Shown: positions 1 to 13,338, counted from the first letter of the stretch. The stretch is 64,000 nt of DNA from Moringa oleifera (GCA_021397835.1 JAJFZO010000747.1:7212501-7276500); one strand, 5' to 3'. A program made the numbers and translations. Notes: generated by a model from the sequence alone, not told the origin.

Positions 1-3000
1 GCTTTCTTTATTTTTTTCTTTTCGATCGGTATTAGTTCCATTTGAACCTAGTGACTGTTGAGAATGAATCATGTAGTTAGTGATATGAGAGGAATTTTCA
101 TGTTTTGTCATCCTAAATCCAAGCTGCGCATTCAGTTAAATGATATGACTGAAAAAACTTTCTTGGGTTTCTTGTAGCAGTTAACTCTAAATCTAAGAGG
201 ATTTTCATGTTTTGTGTGAGGCTCGAGTTTCATTTTAAACTCATGTTGGATGAGTGGTTTCAGAGAGGCTCTAGTGCAATTTGATGATGTAGAGTCATTT
301 ACAAATGCATTATGCAGATGCATACTAGTAATGTGCATGTTACGTTTGTTGCCCAAGGGGTGCAGTAAGTTATTATGCACTGATACTGCATTATTGAGTA
401 CGATAGTGATGTTAGATAGATATACATAGATTAATAATCTTATGTTAATATTTGCTTGTAAATGTCAATATTTTGCAATGACAGTGGCTTACTACATGGT
501 CATACCGTCAACATTGGATAAAAGCTAATAATGACTTGTTAAACATGATAATTACTTAAAAAAAACTATCATAGTGATATGCACAATACCATAATAAGTG
601 ATTATGGCAAATTACGTAGTTGATAAAGCTAATAGTCATTACATTAACAAGGGCTGTATTGGTCATGTTGCAAGATGGACGATGAAATTCAAGTAGTGGT
701 ATCCTTCAATGGAGAATAGGTTGCTAAAGACTCGAATTATCGCTGCATTAGAAATGTTGTGCAAAACATAAGAGTGATGGGTCAGAAAGCCTTCACATGT
801 AATGAATTAGTTGAACATGTGAAAATAGTTTTGGGTGAAAAATGCTCCAAATATGACTTCGAGTTGCACATATTAATTAGAGTCGATGACCATAAGTTAC
901 AGTCAATGGTGTTAACTTATAATAATGTTTGGTTTTTATTACTTGATCATAGTCTTCTAAGATTCATTTACACATTGAAGATTATAGAGGAAGATACACA
1001 TGATGGTAAAACATGCATTGATTAGGAAGAGGTAGTGCTAATAAGAGTTAGATGTACTAACAAGGAAGATGTACTGCCGATGAGATTTGATAATTCCATA
1101 TCTTGAGCTGGCAGTAATGGGGCATGCCTACCTTTCCAATATGGATTTAATATGAACGACATGAATGTTTATGACTTTGAATTTGATAGACTTTGTGATG
1201 AGGCAGAGGTAGCTCATGCTAATAACCATAAGGCGGAACCACCACGAAACAGTAAGGCTGATATCGAAAATGAGTCAACTTACGTTTTGAACTTTAATTT
1301 TGGTCGTACTAGGTTATTGCATCATTCTGAAAACATTGTTAGCAACATTAGCATTTAAGGTGATTCAAATGAGTTTCAAATATGTAATCCTATCTTGGGG
1401 GCTGAAAATTATTCTATTAATAAGGTATGTCCATACACGATTTATAGGTAAAGATAAATTCTTTCCTTGTAAAAAAAGATTTGAAAAGTGCACTTCGGTT
1501 GTATGCATTGTTAAAAATTTTTTGAGTTTAAGGTATTAAAGTCCAACAAGTTGGTGTTTACAGTTGCTTATAAAGAATTTTTCTATGATTGGAAAGTCCA
1601 TATAATTAGAACAAAGCAAGGAGGGTACTTTCAAAAAAGAAGCTATGATCTTAAGCACATGTGCACATTAGAAACACTTCATAAAAGATACCATCAAGCT
1701 AGTGCATCAATTATCGAAAAAGTAGTTACTCAAAGATTGTGTATTAATGGTCACATTATAAAATTGAAAGATATAGTTAATGACATAAAAAATATGTATG
1801 AAATCTAGATATTGTAAAGTAAGGCATGGAAGGCAAACGAGCATGCCTTAGGTTTGACATACAGGGACCCAATTAAGTCATACTAGCAGTTACCATTTTT
1901 TTACTAAATGCTTGAACAAAAAAATCTGGGGACCATTACTCAGATTAAAATTGATGATAGTAGATATTTCAGGTATAATGACTCACTGAATGCCCAAGTA
2001 TTTAATGTGCAACATAGTTACTTATTGGAATAACATAGTGACTTTTCATTGTAAATTTTTCATAGTGGCTTTTGACTTATATTTCAGATCATACTTCTTC
2101 ATGGCATTGGGTTACTCGCTCGAAGGATTTCACAATTTCAATTAGCCAGTCATTATTATTAATGGTACTTACTTGAAGAGAATGTTTAACTATATCATGT
2201 TTATGGCTGCTTGCAAAGATAGTAATTAGCAAGTTTATCCTTTGGCATCCAAGTGCAGAGATTCTAAGAATGTAAATTCTTGGGAGTGGTTTCTGAATCA
2301 GTTAAGGAATGCAATTGGTGTAGTTAAGGGATTAGTTTTTCTATCTAATCAGAATCTCAATGTAGCTAATATATTGACACAGTATTTCTTAATGTTACAT
2401 ATGGGCTGTGTTAATGCCTCGAGTTAAGTCCTGAGGAAAAACCTAACTCATCTCATTTAAAAAACCTTGTATAAAATATCAAAGCTGAATAAAATCTTAT
2501 TCTCGAAAAGAGGGTTAACCCCGATGAGTGGTTGGTAACCAACCCTGTTTCACACTAAGTCTTACACCTAAAGAAGGTCTTCCTCATGAGAAGCAGGCAT
2601 CCCTTCTTGCCTTTACACCAAATATTATCCTAATGAAAGGGTTCAACCTGATGTAAAGCTAGAAACCTAAACTCTAAGTCTCCCATGCATATGGCATAAA
2701 ATATCAAAAATTGGTTTAAAAAGGTTGTTTGTCCAAACTTTTTAATAAAGTTGCAAGAGCTTATTAATTAAATTTAAGTAGTTGAAGTCTAAATTGGCAA
2801 AATTGCATTCAATGACCCATTTGTATATAATGAAAGTGGATCTTAAGAAGTGGTCATGTGTGTACAGTCTTAGAAGAAGACATCATATGATGATTACTAA
2901 TATAGCTGAGAGCCTTAATTCGTGCTTAAGATTTACCCATTAGTTAATGGTGACGACCCTTGCTGATTTTATTAGAGACTTGATGCAGTATTGGCTTTAT

Positions 3001-4860
3001 GATCGATGGGAAAAGGTCAAGGTCAACAAAACTCAATTGAATGAGTGGACACTATTAGTGTTACAGAAGCTGTAAAATGTTTCCCTACAAATAACAGTTA
3101 AATTGGTCGATTTCAATTTTTTTTTTTTAGTGAAGTATCATGGTAGAGAGGCTACAGTTAATTTTCATTACCATGATGCACTCGTCATGAGTTTGACATC
3201 AACTCTCTGTCATGCTTACATACTTTAGTAGCTGCTTGATAAGTGTTATTATTCTAATTTAAACTAATTAGCTTTTTATTTAATAGTTAATTATTCAATT
3301 CTCATAATTACTTAACATATTATATTTATTTAATGATCAATATAGTTACTTATTCTTTTTAACATGTAGAGAGAGAAACACAGACTATGTCTCTAAATTC
3401 AAATTACTATAAACAGAGCCATCTAGCCACTAGATATTTAAAGCCAATAATGCCCTCAGTGAAAAACATGATCAGCTTGCTCTTAACCATGTCAAAAGCA
3501 AGATCGTCTTGTCTCTAAACAATGGAAAATTGTTGGGTCGAAAAAGAAAATGAAGGATTCCATAGAGTGGAGAAAGAATTCGATAAAGAAAGTGCTCTTG
3601 ATGAGAGTAGTATGAACACAATCATCTAACATACTTGAATCCAAAGTCAGTTGAATTCATATCATCATCTTCTACACCACACTCATCAATTTCCTTTTCT
3701 AGACATTGAACGTATCGCATTTGTATTGTTATTGATCACCATATGTAGACATATCAATTATTATCGGCTTATCACAAGTGATGGATGAACAAACTACATA
3801 AAATCTATAAATTGGCTTTTGATGGTGATACTTATTTTTGGATGCATTGGATAACATTATTTTTTGGACTTGTTAGAATACATGTCGAATACTTACCTTA
3901 TTTTTTTGGACTGCCATTGTGGCCTAAAATTGTAATGTAAATTCTTATACTATAATCTAGTAGGGTATCATAGTAACATATTATATTAATGAAATTACTT
4001 CAATGTGTAATACAATGACTTTTTGTAATACTATAGTGACTTTTTTGCCCAAGTCAATAATTCTAGGCATATTAACTTAGTGCAATGTCAAAGTGATTTT
4101 AACGATATCATAGTGAATTAACCATAGTGCCTTCTCACGAGTAATCCAAACTAATCCATACTATAAAAAAGTGGCATGATTCTTGTAAAAACATCATTCT
4201 CGTTAATATGATCAACTCTACACAATTCCTATAAATACATCACTCAACATTTACATGATCACCCATATTGTAAAGCAAAAAATAAAATTAGTAATCATTC
4301 TTGTAGACACATCATTCTAGATTTACCAACTAGCACTGATAAACAATCATAATAATGTACTTGAATTTGTGTAAAATCCCAAAAAAAAAAAATGGCAATC
4401 AACTAAGTTATTCCTCAATAGCTTCACAGTTTGCAAAAATAGCTATTGTAATTGATTTATGAAGCCATGGCATGTTTCTCTTGGCAAAATCAAGGGGTAG
4501 TCCTTTCATAAGTAACTCCGTGAAGCACAAGCAGAATACTCTACAATGGCCTCTACATTAAATAATAAGTTAAATTTAAACAATAATATCAAAACTACAT
4601 CAAAGAATATGTTAAAGTTAAGGGAATCTCTCACTCATTCTTTTGTTGGGGTAGCTTCTTCTTTAGGATGAACTAACTGATAAGGGATGTCTCTATCAGG
4701 TGCGCCAGGGTGACCCCATCGATTAAAGTACCTAGCATTCCTTATTAGGCTAGGAAGCATCTACAAGATGTAGTTTAGTGAAGATATTTAGTGGGTGTGT
4801 GGAATCTTATTCTTTTGATATGAATTATAAATAGTTATGAACATCCTATTCAGGTTAACT
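1..4860 (+). mobile_element. Mutator-like element (MULE), copy A, decayed
   Basis: This stretch aligns along its whole length, with many point changes and small indels, to 9,184-13,785 (offset about 9.19 kb at the left end and 8.94 kb at the right). It carries a MURA-type transposase relic on + and a Ulp1-like protease relic on -, converging on each other. That arrangement is known for the Kaonashi-type MULEs of plants, which lack long terminal inverted repeats. The left end is cut by the window edge. The right limit given is where similarity to copy B stops; the element itself may run on to about 6.3 kb, where more minus-strand coding relics lie. No terminal repeats or target-site duplications could be placed. 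Confidence 0.72.
675..3620 (+). pseudogene. MURA-type transposase relic (MULE copy A)
   Basis: This is the remains of a Mutator transposase, the DDE nuclease that cuts and pastes the element. In order: an N-terminal plant MuDR domain (about 675-1,080, starting MDDEIQVVVSFNGE and then a stop); the DNA-binding region (about 1,450-1,800, with SNKLVFTVAYKEFFYDWKVH); the MULE DDE core (about 2,094-2,430, with PVIIINGTYLKR and a WEWFLNQLRNAIG block); the block before the zinc finger (2,830-3,060, NIAESLNSCL); a SWIM-like zinc-finger remnant (about 3,160-3,240); and a basic tail. Frame changes and in-frame stops occur throughout, so no functional protein is expected. Copy B is the same gene with different lesions. 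Confidence 0.8.
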
Positions 4861-5110
4861 ATGCACAAGAGCCAAAGATAAGCACCAACATTGCTCCAGA
4901 TCAATAGCTACAAAGGTAGTAAACTAGTTAGGCCAACATCTTTAAGTGACATGTCTTGCAAATAAATATGGTTTGATACATACCTCGTCATCTTTATGCC
5001 AAGCCTTTTGACTAGTTGCACGAATCCTATCTACTTAACTTGTCACCTCAGTCTAATTATATCCAGTAAGGTCCGTTCCATCGGGTAGACTAAGTAAGTT
5101 CTCTACTCTG
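4408..5110 (-). pseudogene. Ulp1-like (C48) SUMO-protease relic, MULE copy A
   Basis: On the minus strand, 4,552-4,408 encodes a cysteine-protease C-terminal block, RGHCRVFCLCFTELLMKG followed by LPLDFAKRNMPW. In the Ulp1/C48 family the catalytic Cys sits in a G-D-C-G-[VI]-F box. Here Cys remains but Asp is His and the following Gly is Arg. The block starts after an intron-like acceptor (tgtag) that is also present in copy B. Upstream coding pieces at about 4,760-4,640 (RYFNRWGHPGAPDRDIPYQL) and 5,110-4,985 (AYDPFHRVENLLSLPDGTD) contain stops. The family removes or matures SUMO; MULE-borne copies of Ulp1-like genes are established in plants. This copy is broken. It converges tail to tail with the transposase. 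Confidence 0.68.
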
Positions 5111-5939
5111 TGAAATGGGTCATACGCAGTTTTTAGGAAAGCTTATGATAATAAAAAAAAATGTCATTAAATGTATAGTGGAAACATAAAAGTCACTATG
5201 GTTTATATTTGAGTCGTTATAAATAACTAATAAATTACTAACCATGACTAATAAGTAATTAAGTATCTTACAAACTATTACTACATACTCATTCATAAGT
5301 TGACCAATTGACAAATAAACATGGGTCCACCAAAACCACCTTGTTTGTAATGTGTTTGACAAAAAGTGGCTTGCTTCCTATGTATAACTTACACTTGTAA
5401 GTAGGCTTCCGTGGGTTAAAAGCAACCAATGATTAGTGAAAACTAATAACCGTTAAACACATATATAAAACAAAAATTAATGGCAAATATTTGACCTAAA
5501 TCTTATTGAGTCCTCTAGCCATGCAGATGTGCTCTCAATAGTCTCAAAAAATCCAAATCAACTGGATTAATAATCCTACATCTTAACTATAAAATAAATA
5601 AATTAAGTTACTAATAATCTATTCATAAGAATCTAATAAGCATTGTAGTGAAATAACAGCAATAAACTTTAAAATATACTTACACAGCATCTAAAGTCAT
5701 CATAAAAATCCCATATTACATGTATATCGAAGGATCTGGTTCATATTTGTATACAACCCTTCTTCTTTTCTTAATGGGATTAACATATGGTTACATATTT
5801 ATCATCCCCTCTTTCTTACGCTTTAAAGGACATCTTGCTTGATAGATGGGCTTGTTTCATTACCATGAGGGTACAACTAAACCATCAATGGCATGTCTAA
5901 GTCTACCCCATGTGGTATCAATGACATCATGGCAAAAGT

Positions 5940-6275
5940 AGTCTCATCCTCTAAGACACCTTCAATTCGTCAACATGGGGTGCATTCTTAGATACCCTTT
6001 TTGTAGCTATATCAATATGGGACGTTTTCCCAAGTACCCTTCTCCAGCTTTATCTACATGGGACACTTTCCCAAGTACCCTTCCGTAGCTTTATCTACAT
6101 AGGGCTGCACCTTAGGTACTCCTCTAACTTCTTCAACATGGGGCGCTACCCCCAAACCTTTAATAGTTTCATCAACATGAGATGCTATCCTAGAAACTTT
6201 TCCACTTGTATCTATATGAAATGTTGCCTTAGAATCACTAACATCCTTGCCATAATCTTTAAAAGATAACAAAGA
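5940..6275 (-). pseudogene. Coding relic with 13-14 residue tandem repeats
   Basis: The minus strand encodes at least six successive units of 13-14 residues, each starting H-[VI]-[DE]: for example HVDKATEGYLGKCP, HVEEVRGVPKVQP, HVDETIKGLGVAP and HIDTSGKVSRIAS, with further units (HIDIATKRVSKNAP, HVDELKGVLED) in another frame to the left. Spacing at the DNA level is 39-42 bases; a one-base loss near 6,050 shifts the frame and ends the longest open stretch (6,272-6,054). It lies upstream of the Ulp1-like relic on the same strand, so it may be that gene's N-terminal part, but this is inference. I do not recognise the repeat. Copy B ends before reaching it. Confidence 0.5.
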
Positions 6276-7489
6276 AATGTCTACATGTTGCTACAAGAAA
6301 AATGACAGTCAGATAAGTATATTCAACACTAATCATATATGTAAAAACCTTCATATCGTCGTGTTTGCATTCCCTAATTACCCAATCATTATAGTCAAAT
6401 TCAATTTCAATGAAAGAGGAGAAACTATTATTGTTTGAATGAAAGGATGTAGAAGAAGAGTAGTTAAGAGATTACGGCCTTATTACATTAAGTAATGCTT
6501 AAATTTAGCACTACGACTGTAGTCACTGTTTAACAATCAGTTGCTCCAAATGGTTTATTCGTGTAACCAAGATATGGAGATTTATTTCCTTTCCAACTTA
6601 GCTGCCACATTGCACACCCTGCGCAAGTCAATTATTTTATAAAATACTCTTAAATATGGATAGAAAAAGTGCAACCAAAATAATTAAACTAAATGCAAAC
6701 CTTAGTCTCAGCCTCAATCTCAGCAACGCATGATCCTTTGTCATAAATTAACAATGACCAAAAGTACCATGTCTCTTTTTCTTGAGGAGATAAGGTTAAA
6801 CGGTCAAGAATGTTCATCTATTACAATTTAAAAATATCAAAGATATAAAACATAATTTATTGAAAATCCATAACATGTATTTGAAAAATGCACTGATTCA
6901 ATAAAAATCGACTCCATTGTATCAGTCCTTGGTTGCTTTTCAAATTCTCACTGAAAAATCTGAGGCATCCCATCCTTTTTGATAGCCCTCGAGGCAAGGG
7001 TTAGGATAACCTCAAAGCCATATACCTTGAAAACACTTTCAACAATTAAAATGACAACACTCTATAAAATCACTTTGCATGTACTACAATTCATTTTATA
7101 TCACATATAATTCACTGTAGAAGAACAATAAGTAACTAAATGTGTTCAATATTATACCATATATTAAGCTATAATAAATACAAGCTATTCAAAAATATTT
7201 ATATATGTAAGAGTTAAGTTTCATTTGTACGTGGTTCATTAAACTTCAATTGCGGACAAGTATAGCCATTTGAAAATTTATGTTTGAGTTAATCGAATAA
7301 GTAGAGATTTCAAATTGTAATAGGATGTTAAGAAAGTGTCTATTAGCCTTATTCGAAAATTTCATCCATAATGGTGCTTATGATTGTCATTTTCACCCGT
7401 TAAATTATGCATCCAATGATATAAATTTCTTAGAGGTCCGTATTAAAGGTTTCTTCATGGTTTTCTATTTAAATTATTTGTTTTCTATT

Positions 7490-7695
7490 ATTAAGTGACT
7501 TATTAAGTTGGTGCTTTATAGTGTTTTCATTTAGTTTTAGTTCAATGTACTTATGTTAAGAGTATATTACCAAGTTTTATATTATCAGATGATTTGTTTC
7601 GATTTAGTTTTTGTTAACCACTTAATAATTTGGCACTTCATACTATTGTCATTTTAGTCTAATGTGGCTATTTTAAGGGTATATTGTCGAATAGA
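7490..7695. repeat. Diverged direct repeat, two units about 124 bases apart
   Basis: The stretches at about 7,490-7,575 and 7,615-7,695 share the order of several blocks (cttattaagttggtgcttta against cttaataatttggcacttca, then agagtatatt against agggtatatt). They look like an old tandem duplication of non-coding DNA. Confidence 0.5.
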
Positions 7696-7809
7696 TCATA
7701 TCTCTTAGGATTTTGAAATTGGTATTCATCATTTAAGGTCCAAGTGTCTTAAGTTAAATTATTGATGGCAAAATTTGGACGTATTATTTTGTACTCAAAC
7801 ACATTGCGA

Positions 7810-7811
<2 letters not shown>

Positions 7812-7843
<32 letters not shown>
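7812..7843. repeat. (TA)n microsatellite
   Basis: A perfect alternating TA run of about 32 bases, in AT-rich non-coding DNA. Confidence 0.95.
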
Positions 7844-7846
<3 letters not shown>

Positions 7847-8844
7847 ATCTAATAAATTTTAAGCTATGATAATTATTATGCATACAATTGAATGTGTGGT
7901 GATTTACTTTAATAAATTAAAGAGAAGAGTGTTAGAGCTAATCTCAATTTACAAATACTAGAAAAAAGAATATTCATGACACAAATAGGATTTCGTATTC
8001 TTTTTTGTAATTTATATGTTTTAAGTACATACAAAAACTACAACTAAACTATAAAGCAAAACCGAGGCCTAACATCAAAATAGGCCATCCTTCTCCATAG
8101 ATTTTCCTATCCTTCATATGGATATGATTTTTGTTTGAATAAAAGAAAAAAAAAACAAATTTAGAGAACTTGAAGGGCATATCTTATAAGGTACTTTGGT
8201 TTTCATCCACCATCAGTTTATCTTATTTTGAGTATCATCATCATTTTTCAATATTTTTTTAAATGTAATTCTTAGACATGTGATTATATATTATTATGCT
8301 ATTAATTTTATTTTGAATTTTTTTAAACGTAATTGATAGAGATATAAATATTTTATTTTTAATTATTGATTTAAAATGCATGTTTAAATTATAAAATTTA
8401 AAATTTATAAATATATATATGTTTATATATAATTTACTGATAATTTTTAAACTATATGTCAATCATAATAACTTTTTATCATTTTAAGTACTTTACTAAT
8501 TATTTTTATTCAAAATATAACAATCAACCACCACTTTATGTTTGTCAGTCAATAATCATATTATTCAAATATATTAATAAAAACAAATTATGCATTATTC
8601 TATAAAACTAATTGTCGAAAATGAATCAAAAACTTTCTCTCTTCATAAAAATATCTTAGATTATTAATTTGATTGCTTTTAGCCTATATTTGAGGTGTGA
8701 GAGCCATTTTATTCTTGTTTGTAAAAAAAACAAAAAAACCCCTTTTTTTCCTGCCTTTAATACACACATTGGCTTTGGTATCCAAGCCATATCTTCTTTC
8801 TCCCCCTTCAGCTTTTCTCTCTTTTCTTAAGTATGTAAAGGAAA

Positions 8845-8871
8845 GGGGGGGGGGGGGGGGGGGGGGGGGGG
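8845..8871 (+). repeat. Poly-G homopolymer of 27 bases
   Basis: An uninterrupted run of 27 G follows a pyrimidine-rich stretch and precedes MULE copy B. Long G runs are rare in AT-rich plant DNA and can form quadruplex-like structures. The exact length is uncertain because homopolymers are prone to sequencing and assembly error. The short open frames on both strands across it are simply poly-Gly and poly-Pro. Confidence 0.95.
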
Positions 8872-9183
8872 AACAGGCATCTTTCACATATAACTCTTTC
8901 TCTTTCTATATTAAGCAAACTTCTCCTTGAAGCCACCCATTTTATCTTATTGAATTTGCATCTTTAAATCCAGTGGATATGAAGAGAAGTAATGTAGTTA
9001 GCCTCTCTTTTTGTATACCGAGCAAGCTTTTCTCTCTTCATGACCCTCTCTTCTCGCTACACACACTCTCCTTATCTCTTTAAACCTAGTATTGTGAAGA
9101 TAATATTTGACTTTCAAATGCATCAAGATTCAGATTTTGAAGGGTATGTGTATCTTTTATGTGACAAATATTATCTCTAAATC
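8872..9183 (+). promoter_or_regulatory. Pyrimidine-rich leader-like stretch before MULE copy B
   Basis: No gene. The stretch is rich in CT runs (for example around 9,020-9,080), resembling a plant promoter or 5' leader, and lies just left of the region shared with copy A. It could be the promoter side of the MULE transposase or unrelated flanking DNA; copy A cannot be compared because the window starts too late. Confidence 0.25.
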
Positions 9184-9860
9184 GTGATTGCTTTCATTTT
9201 TTTACTTTTCAATTGGGTATTGACTCCATTTAAACCCATGATCCTTGAAAAAGTGAATCATGTGGCTAGTGATATGAGAGGAATTTTCATATTTTGTCAT
9301 CCAAAACCTAAGCTGCATACTCAGTTAAAGGATATGATCCAAAAATTTTCCTTATTTTCTTATAGCAATTAACTCTAAATCTAAGAGGATTTTTCATGTT
9401 TTACGTAAGGCTTGAGTTGCACGTTAAACCTATGTTAGATGCATGGCTTTAATGAGGCTCTAATGCAATTTGATGATGTAAATTTTTTTTATAAATGCAT
9501 TACATAAATGTATGCTGGTAATGTGCATGTTACGTTTGCTGCCCAAGATGTGTAGTGAGTTATTATATATTGGTAATGCATTGTTGAATACGATAGTGAT
9601 GCTTGATGGATAAGCATAAGTTAATAATCTTATGTTAGTATTTGCTTGTAAATGCCGATATTTTCAATAACAATGGTTTACTACATGGTCATATCGTTAG
9701 GGCTGGATAAAAGCTAATAGTACCTTATTAAATACGATAATTACTTAAAAAACGGTTATAGTGATATTTATGATACATAGTGAGTGATTACACAAAATCA
9801 TACAATTGAAAAAGCTAATAGTCACAACATTAATAGCGATTGTACTGGTATTATTGCAAG

Positions 9861-12560
9861 ATGGATGACAGAATTCAAGTAATGGTATCTTTCGATGGAG
9901 AATGGGTTGATGAAGACTTAAATTGCCATTACATTAGTAATGTTATGCAAAACATTCGAGTGATGGGTTGGAGGGACTGCACATATAATGAATTAGTTAA
10001 GTATGTGAAAATAATTTTGGATAAAGAATGCTCTAAATGTGACCTTGAGTTGCACATATTGATTAGAGTCGATGACAATAAGTTACGAACAATGGTGTCG
10101 ACCGATAATAACCTTTGATTCTTATTACTTGACCATAGTCTTCCAAGATTCATTTACATGTTCATGCTAAAGATTATAGAGAAAGATGCACATGGTGGTA
10201 AAAGATGCATTGATCAGGAAGATGTAATGCTAATAAAAGCTAGATGTACTAATGAAGAAGATGTGATGCCGACCAGATATGATAATTTCATATCTCAAGC
10301 TGGCGATAATAGGGCATACCAACCTTTTCAATATGAATTTAAAATGAACGTCATGAATATTCATGATTTTGAATTTGATAGACTTTGTAATAAGGCGGAG
10401 GCAGCTTATACTAATAACCATAAAGAGGAACCACCATGAAATGGTAAGCTAATATTTGAAATGAGTCAAATTATGTTTCAAACTCTAATTTTGATCATAC
10501 TAGGTCACTGCATCATTCCAACAACATTGTTGACAACATTAACATTTTAAGTGATTCAAATGAGTTTCAAATATGTAATTCTATCTTAGAGGTAGAAAAT
10601 TATTCCATTAATAAGGTATGTCCAATAGAAACTTTTAATGGTGCATAATATATAAGCAAAGATAAATTCTTCCCTAACAAAAAAGATTTGAAATGTGCAC
10701 TTAGGTGGTATGTGCTGTCAAAAAATTTTGAGTTTAGGATATTGAAGTCCAACAAGTTGGTGTTAATAATTGCTTATAGAGAATTTTTCTGTGATTGAAA
10801 AGTCCATGCAGTTAGAACAATGTAAAGAGAGTACGTTCAAATAAGAAAGTGTGGTCTTAAGTACTTGTGCACATTAGAGGAAGTTGATAGAACGCATTGT
10901 TAAGCTAATGCATCGATTATTGAGAAAATGGTTACTTAAAGGTTGTGTGTTAATGGTCGCATCATGAAATCAAAAGATATAGTCGGTGACATAAAGGAGA
11001 TGTATGAAATCTTGATATTGTATAGTGGTGACATGAAGTAGATATTTGGAATTTAGATATTGCATAGCCAGGCATGGAAGGCAAACGAGCATGCCTTAGG
11101 TTTGACATAACGGGACTCAATCAATTAATTCTAGTAGTTATCATCTTTTTCCAATATGCTTGAACAAAACAATCTAGAGGCCATTACTCAGACTAAAACT
11201 GATGATAGTGAACATTTCAAGTATAATGACTCATTGAATGCCCAAGTAACTTTAATGTGCAACGTAATTACTTATTGGAATAATATAGTGACTTTGCATA
11301 GTGACTTTTCATAGTGACTTTTGATTTGTATTTCAAGTACTTCTTCATGACATTGGGTTAACCACATAGGGTATTTTACAGTTTCATTTGGCTAGTTATT
11401 GCTATCAATGGTACCCACTTGAAGGGAAGGTGTAACGGTGTCATGTTTGTAGCCGCTTGTAAATATGGTAATGAGCAAATTTATCCTTAGCATCTAGGTA
11501 CGAAGATTCTAAGAATGTAAACTCTTAGGAGTGATTTTTGAATCAGCCGAGGAATGCTATTGGTGTACTTAAGGGACTAGTTTTTATATCTAATCAAAAT
11601 CTCAGCATAGCTAATGTATTAGACATAGTGTTTTTTTATGCTACACATGGATTGTGTGTGTGGCATATTGCATAGAATATCAAAGATTGATTTAAAAGGG
11701 ATGATATTTTTTTATGAAGTTGCAAGATTAATTAAGTGAGTTTAAGCGGTTGATTTTTGAGTTAACAAAATTGCATCCAATGGCCTATTTGTATACCATG
11801 AAAAAGGATCCTAACAAGTGGTCATATATGCACTATCCTTGAAGAAGATATGAAATCATGACTATTAATATAGCTGAGAGCCTCAATTCGTGCTTAAGAC
11901 CACTCTTATTGATTTTATAAGAGACTTGATGTCGTTTTAGTTTCATGATCGACAGGAAAAAGCCAAGGCCAATAAAACTTAATTGATAAAATGCACACCG
12001 GTAATGCTATAGGAGTGACAAAATGTTTCCCTGTAAATGATGATGAAACCAATGGATTTCAATATTTTATTTTATTTTTAGTGAAACATCATGGTAAAGA
12101 GATTATTTGTTAATTTTCATTACCATGCATGCACTTGTTACAAGTTTGGTATCGACTTTCTGCCATGCAAATATTCTTTAGCTGCTGCTCGATAAGTTTC
12201 ATTGTTCTAATATGAGTTGATTGACTTTTTATTTAATAGTTAATTATTCAATTTTCATAGTTACTTAACATATATATAGTTACTTAGTGATCAATATAGT
12301 TAGTTATTCTTTTTAACATGCAAAAAAAGAAACATAGACTTTGTGTCCATGTTTGATTTACTACAAATAAAGCCATCTAGCCATTATGTACTTAGAGCCA
12401 ATAATACCTGTTGGTGAAAAATATAACTAGGTTTTTCTTAACCATGTTAAAAGTAGGATTGTCTTATCCCTAAACAATGGACAATTGTCAGGCCGAAGAA
12501 AAAAATGAAGAATTCCATAGAGTATGCTCTTGATGCGAGTAATATGAACATAACCACCTG
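9861..12560 (+). pseudogene. MURA-type transposase relic (MULE copy B)
   Basis: The N-terminal plant MuDR domain is the best kept part: 9,861-10,118 is open from MDDRIQVMVSFDGEWVDED, then a stop, then open again at 10,158-10,439. The DNA-binding region follows (about 10,650-10,830, FRILKSNKLVLIIAYREFF), then the DDE core (11,345-11,640, INGTHLKG and VAACKYGNEQIYP), the NIAESLNSCLRPL block (11,865), a SWIM-type zinc finger (about 12,130-12,200, DFLPCKYSLAAAR) and a basic tail near 12,410-12,540 (PVGEKYN, then HVKSRIVLSLNNG). Frameshifts and stops from 10,440 onward make it non-functional. Domain order and length match a full-length plant MURA. Confidence 0.82.
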
Positions 12561-13338
12561 ACATACTTGAATCCACAGTCAGTCGAATTCATATCATCAT
12601 CTTTTATGCCACACTGGTTCCTTTTTATAGACGTCAAAAGTATCGCAACTGTATTATTATTGGTTATCATCTAAAAACATGTCAATTATTATCGACCCAT
12701 CATATGTGGTGGATGAACAAACCACATAAAATCTATACGTTGGCTTTCGATGGTAATACTTATTTTTTGATGCACTAGATAACCCCATTTTTTGGACTTG
12801 TCAGAATACATGTTGAATATTTACCTTATTTTTTAGACTGCATTGTGGCCTAAAATTTTAACGTAAAGTCTCATACTATAATTTGGTAGAGCATCATAGT
12901 GACATATTATATTAACGAAATTACTTCAATGTGTAACACAGTGACTTCTTGTAATACCATAGTTACTTTTGTTTCCAAGTCAATAATTCTAAGCATATTA
13001 ACTTAGTGTTATGTCAAAGTGATTTTAATGGTATCATAGTGAATTAATATGGAATCATAGTGCCTGCTCATGAGTCATCCAAACTAATATATACGCTAAA
13101 AAAGTGACATCATTCTTACGAAAACATCATCCTTATTAATATGATTAATTATACATCATTCCTGTAAACACATCATCCAACATTTACATGATCACCAATA
13201 TTGGAAAGAAAAAAATAATGTTAGCAATTATTCATTTAGACACATCATTCCAAATTTACCAAACCAACACTGATAAATAATCACAATAATGTAGTTGATT
13301 TTATGTAAAAGCTAAAAAAAAAAAAAGAAAGACAACCA

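Larger units (their letters stand above)
6280..8840. other. Non-coding AT-rich stretch between MULE copies
   Basis: No gene is supported here. It holds scattered stops in all frames, a diverged direct repeat of about 80 bases (7,490-7,575 and 7,615-7,695) and a TA microsatellite. The stretch to 6,900 may still belong to copy A, because it continues the minus-strand side of the element, but no domain was recognised. Confidence 0.5.

Noticed and set aside
8684..8930. Overlapping open frames on both strands across the poly-G run
   Set aside because: They are open only because the homopolymer encodes poly-Gly or poly-Pro. No motif or splice context supports a gene.
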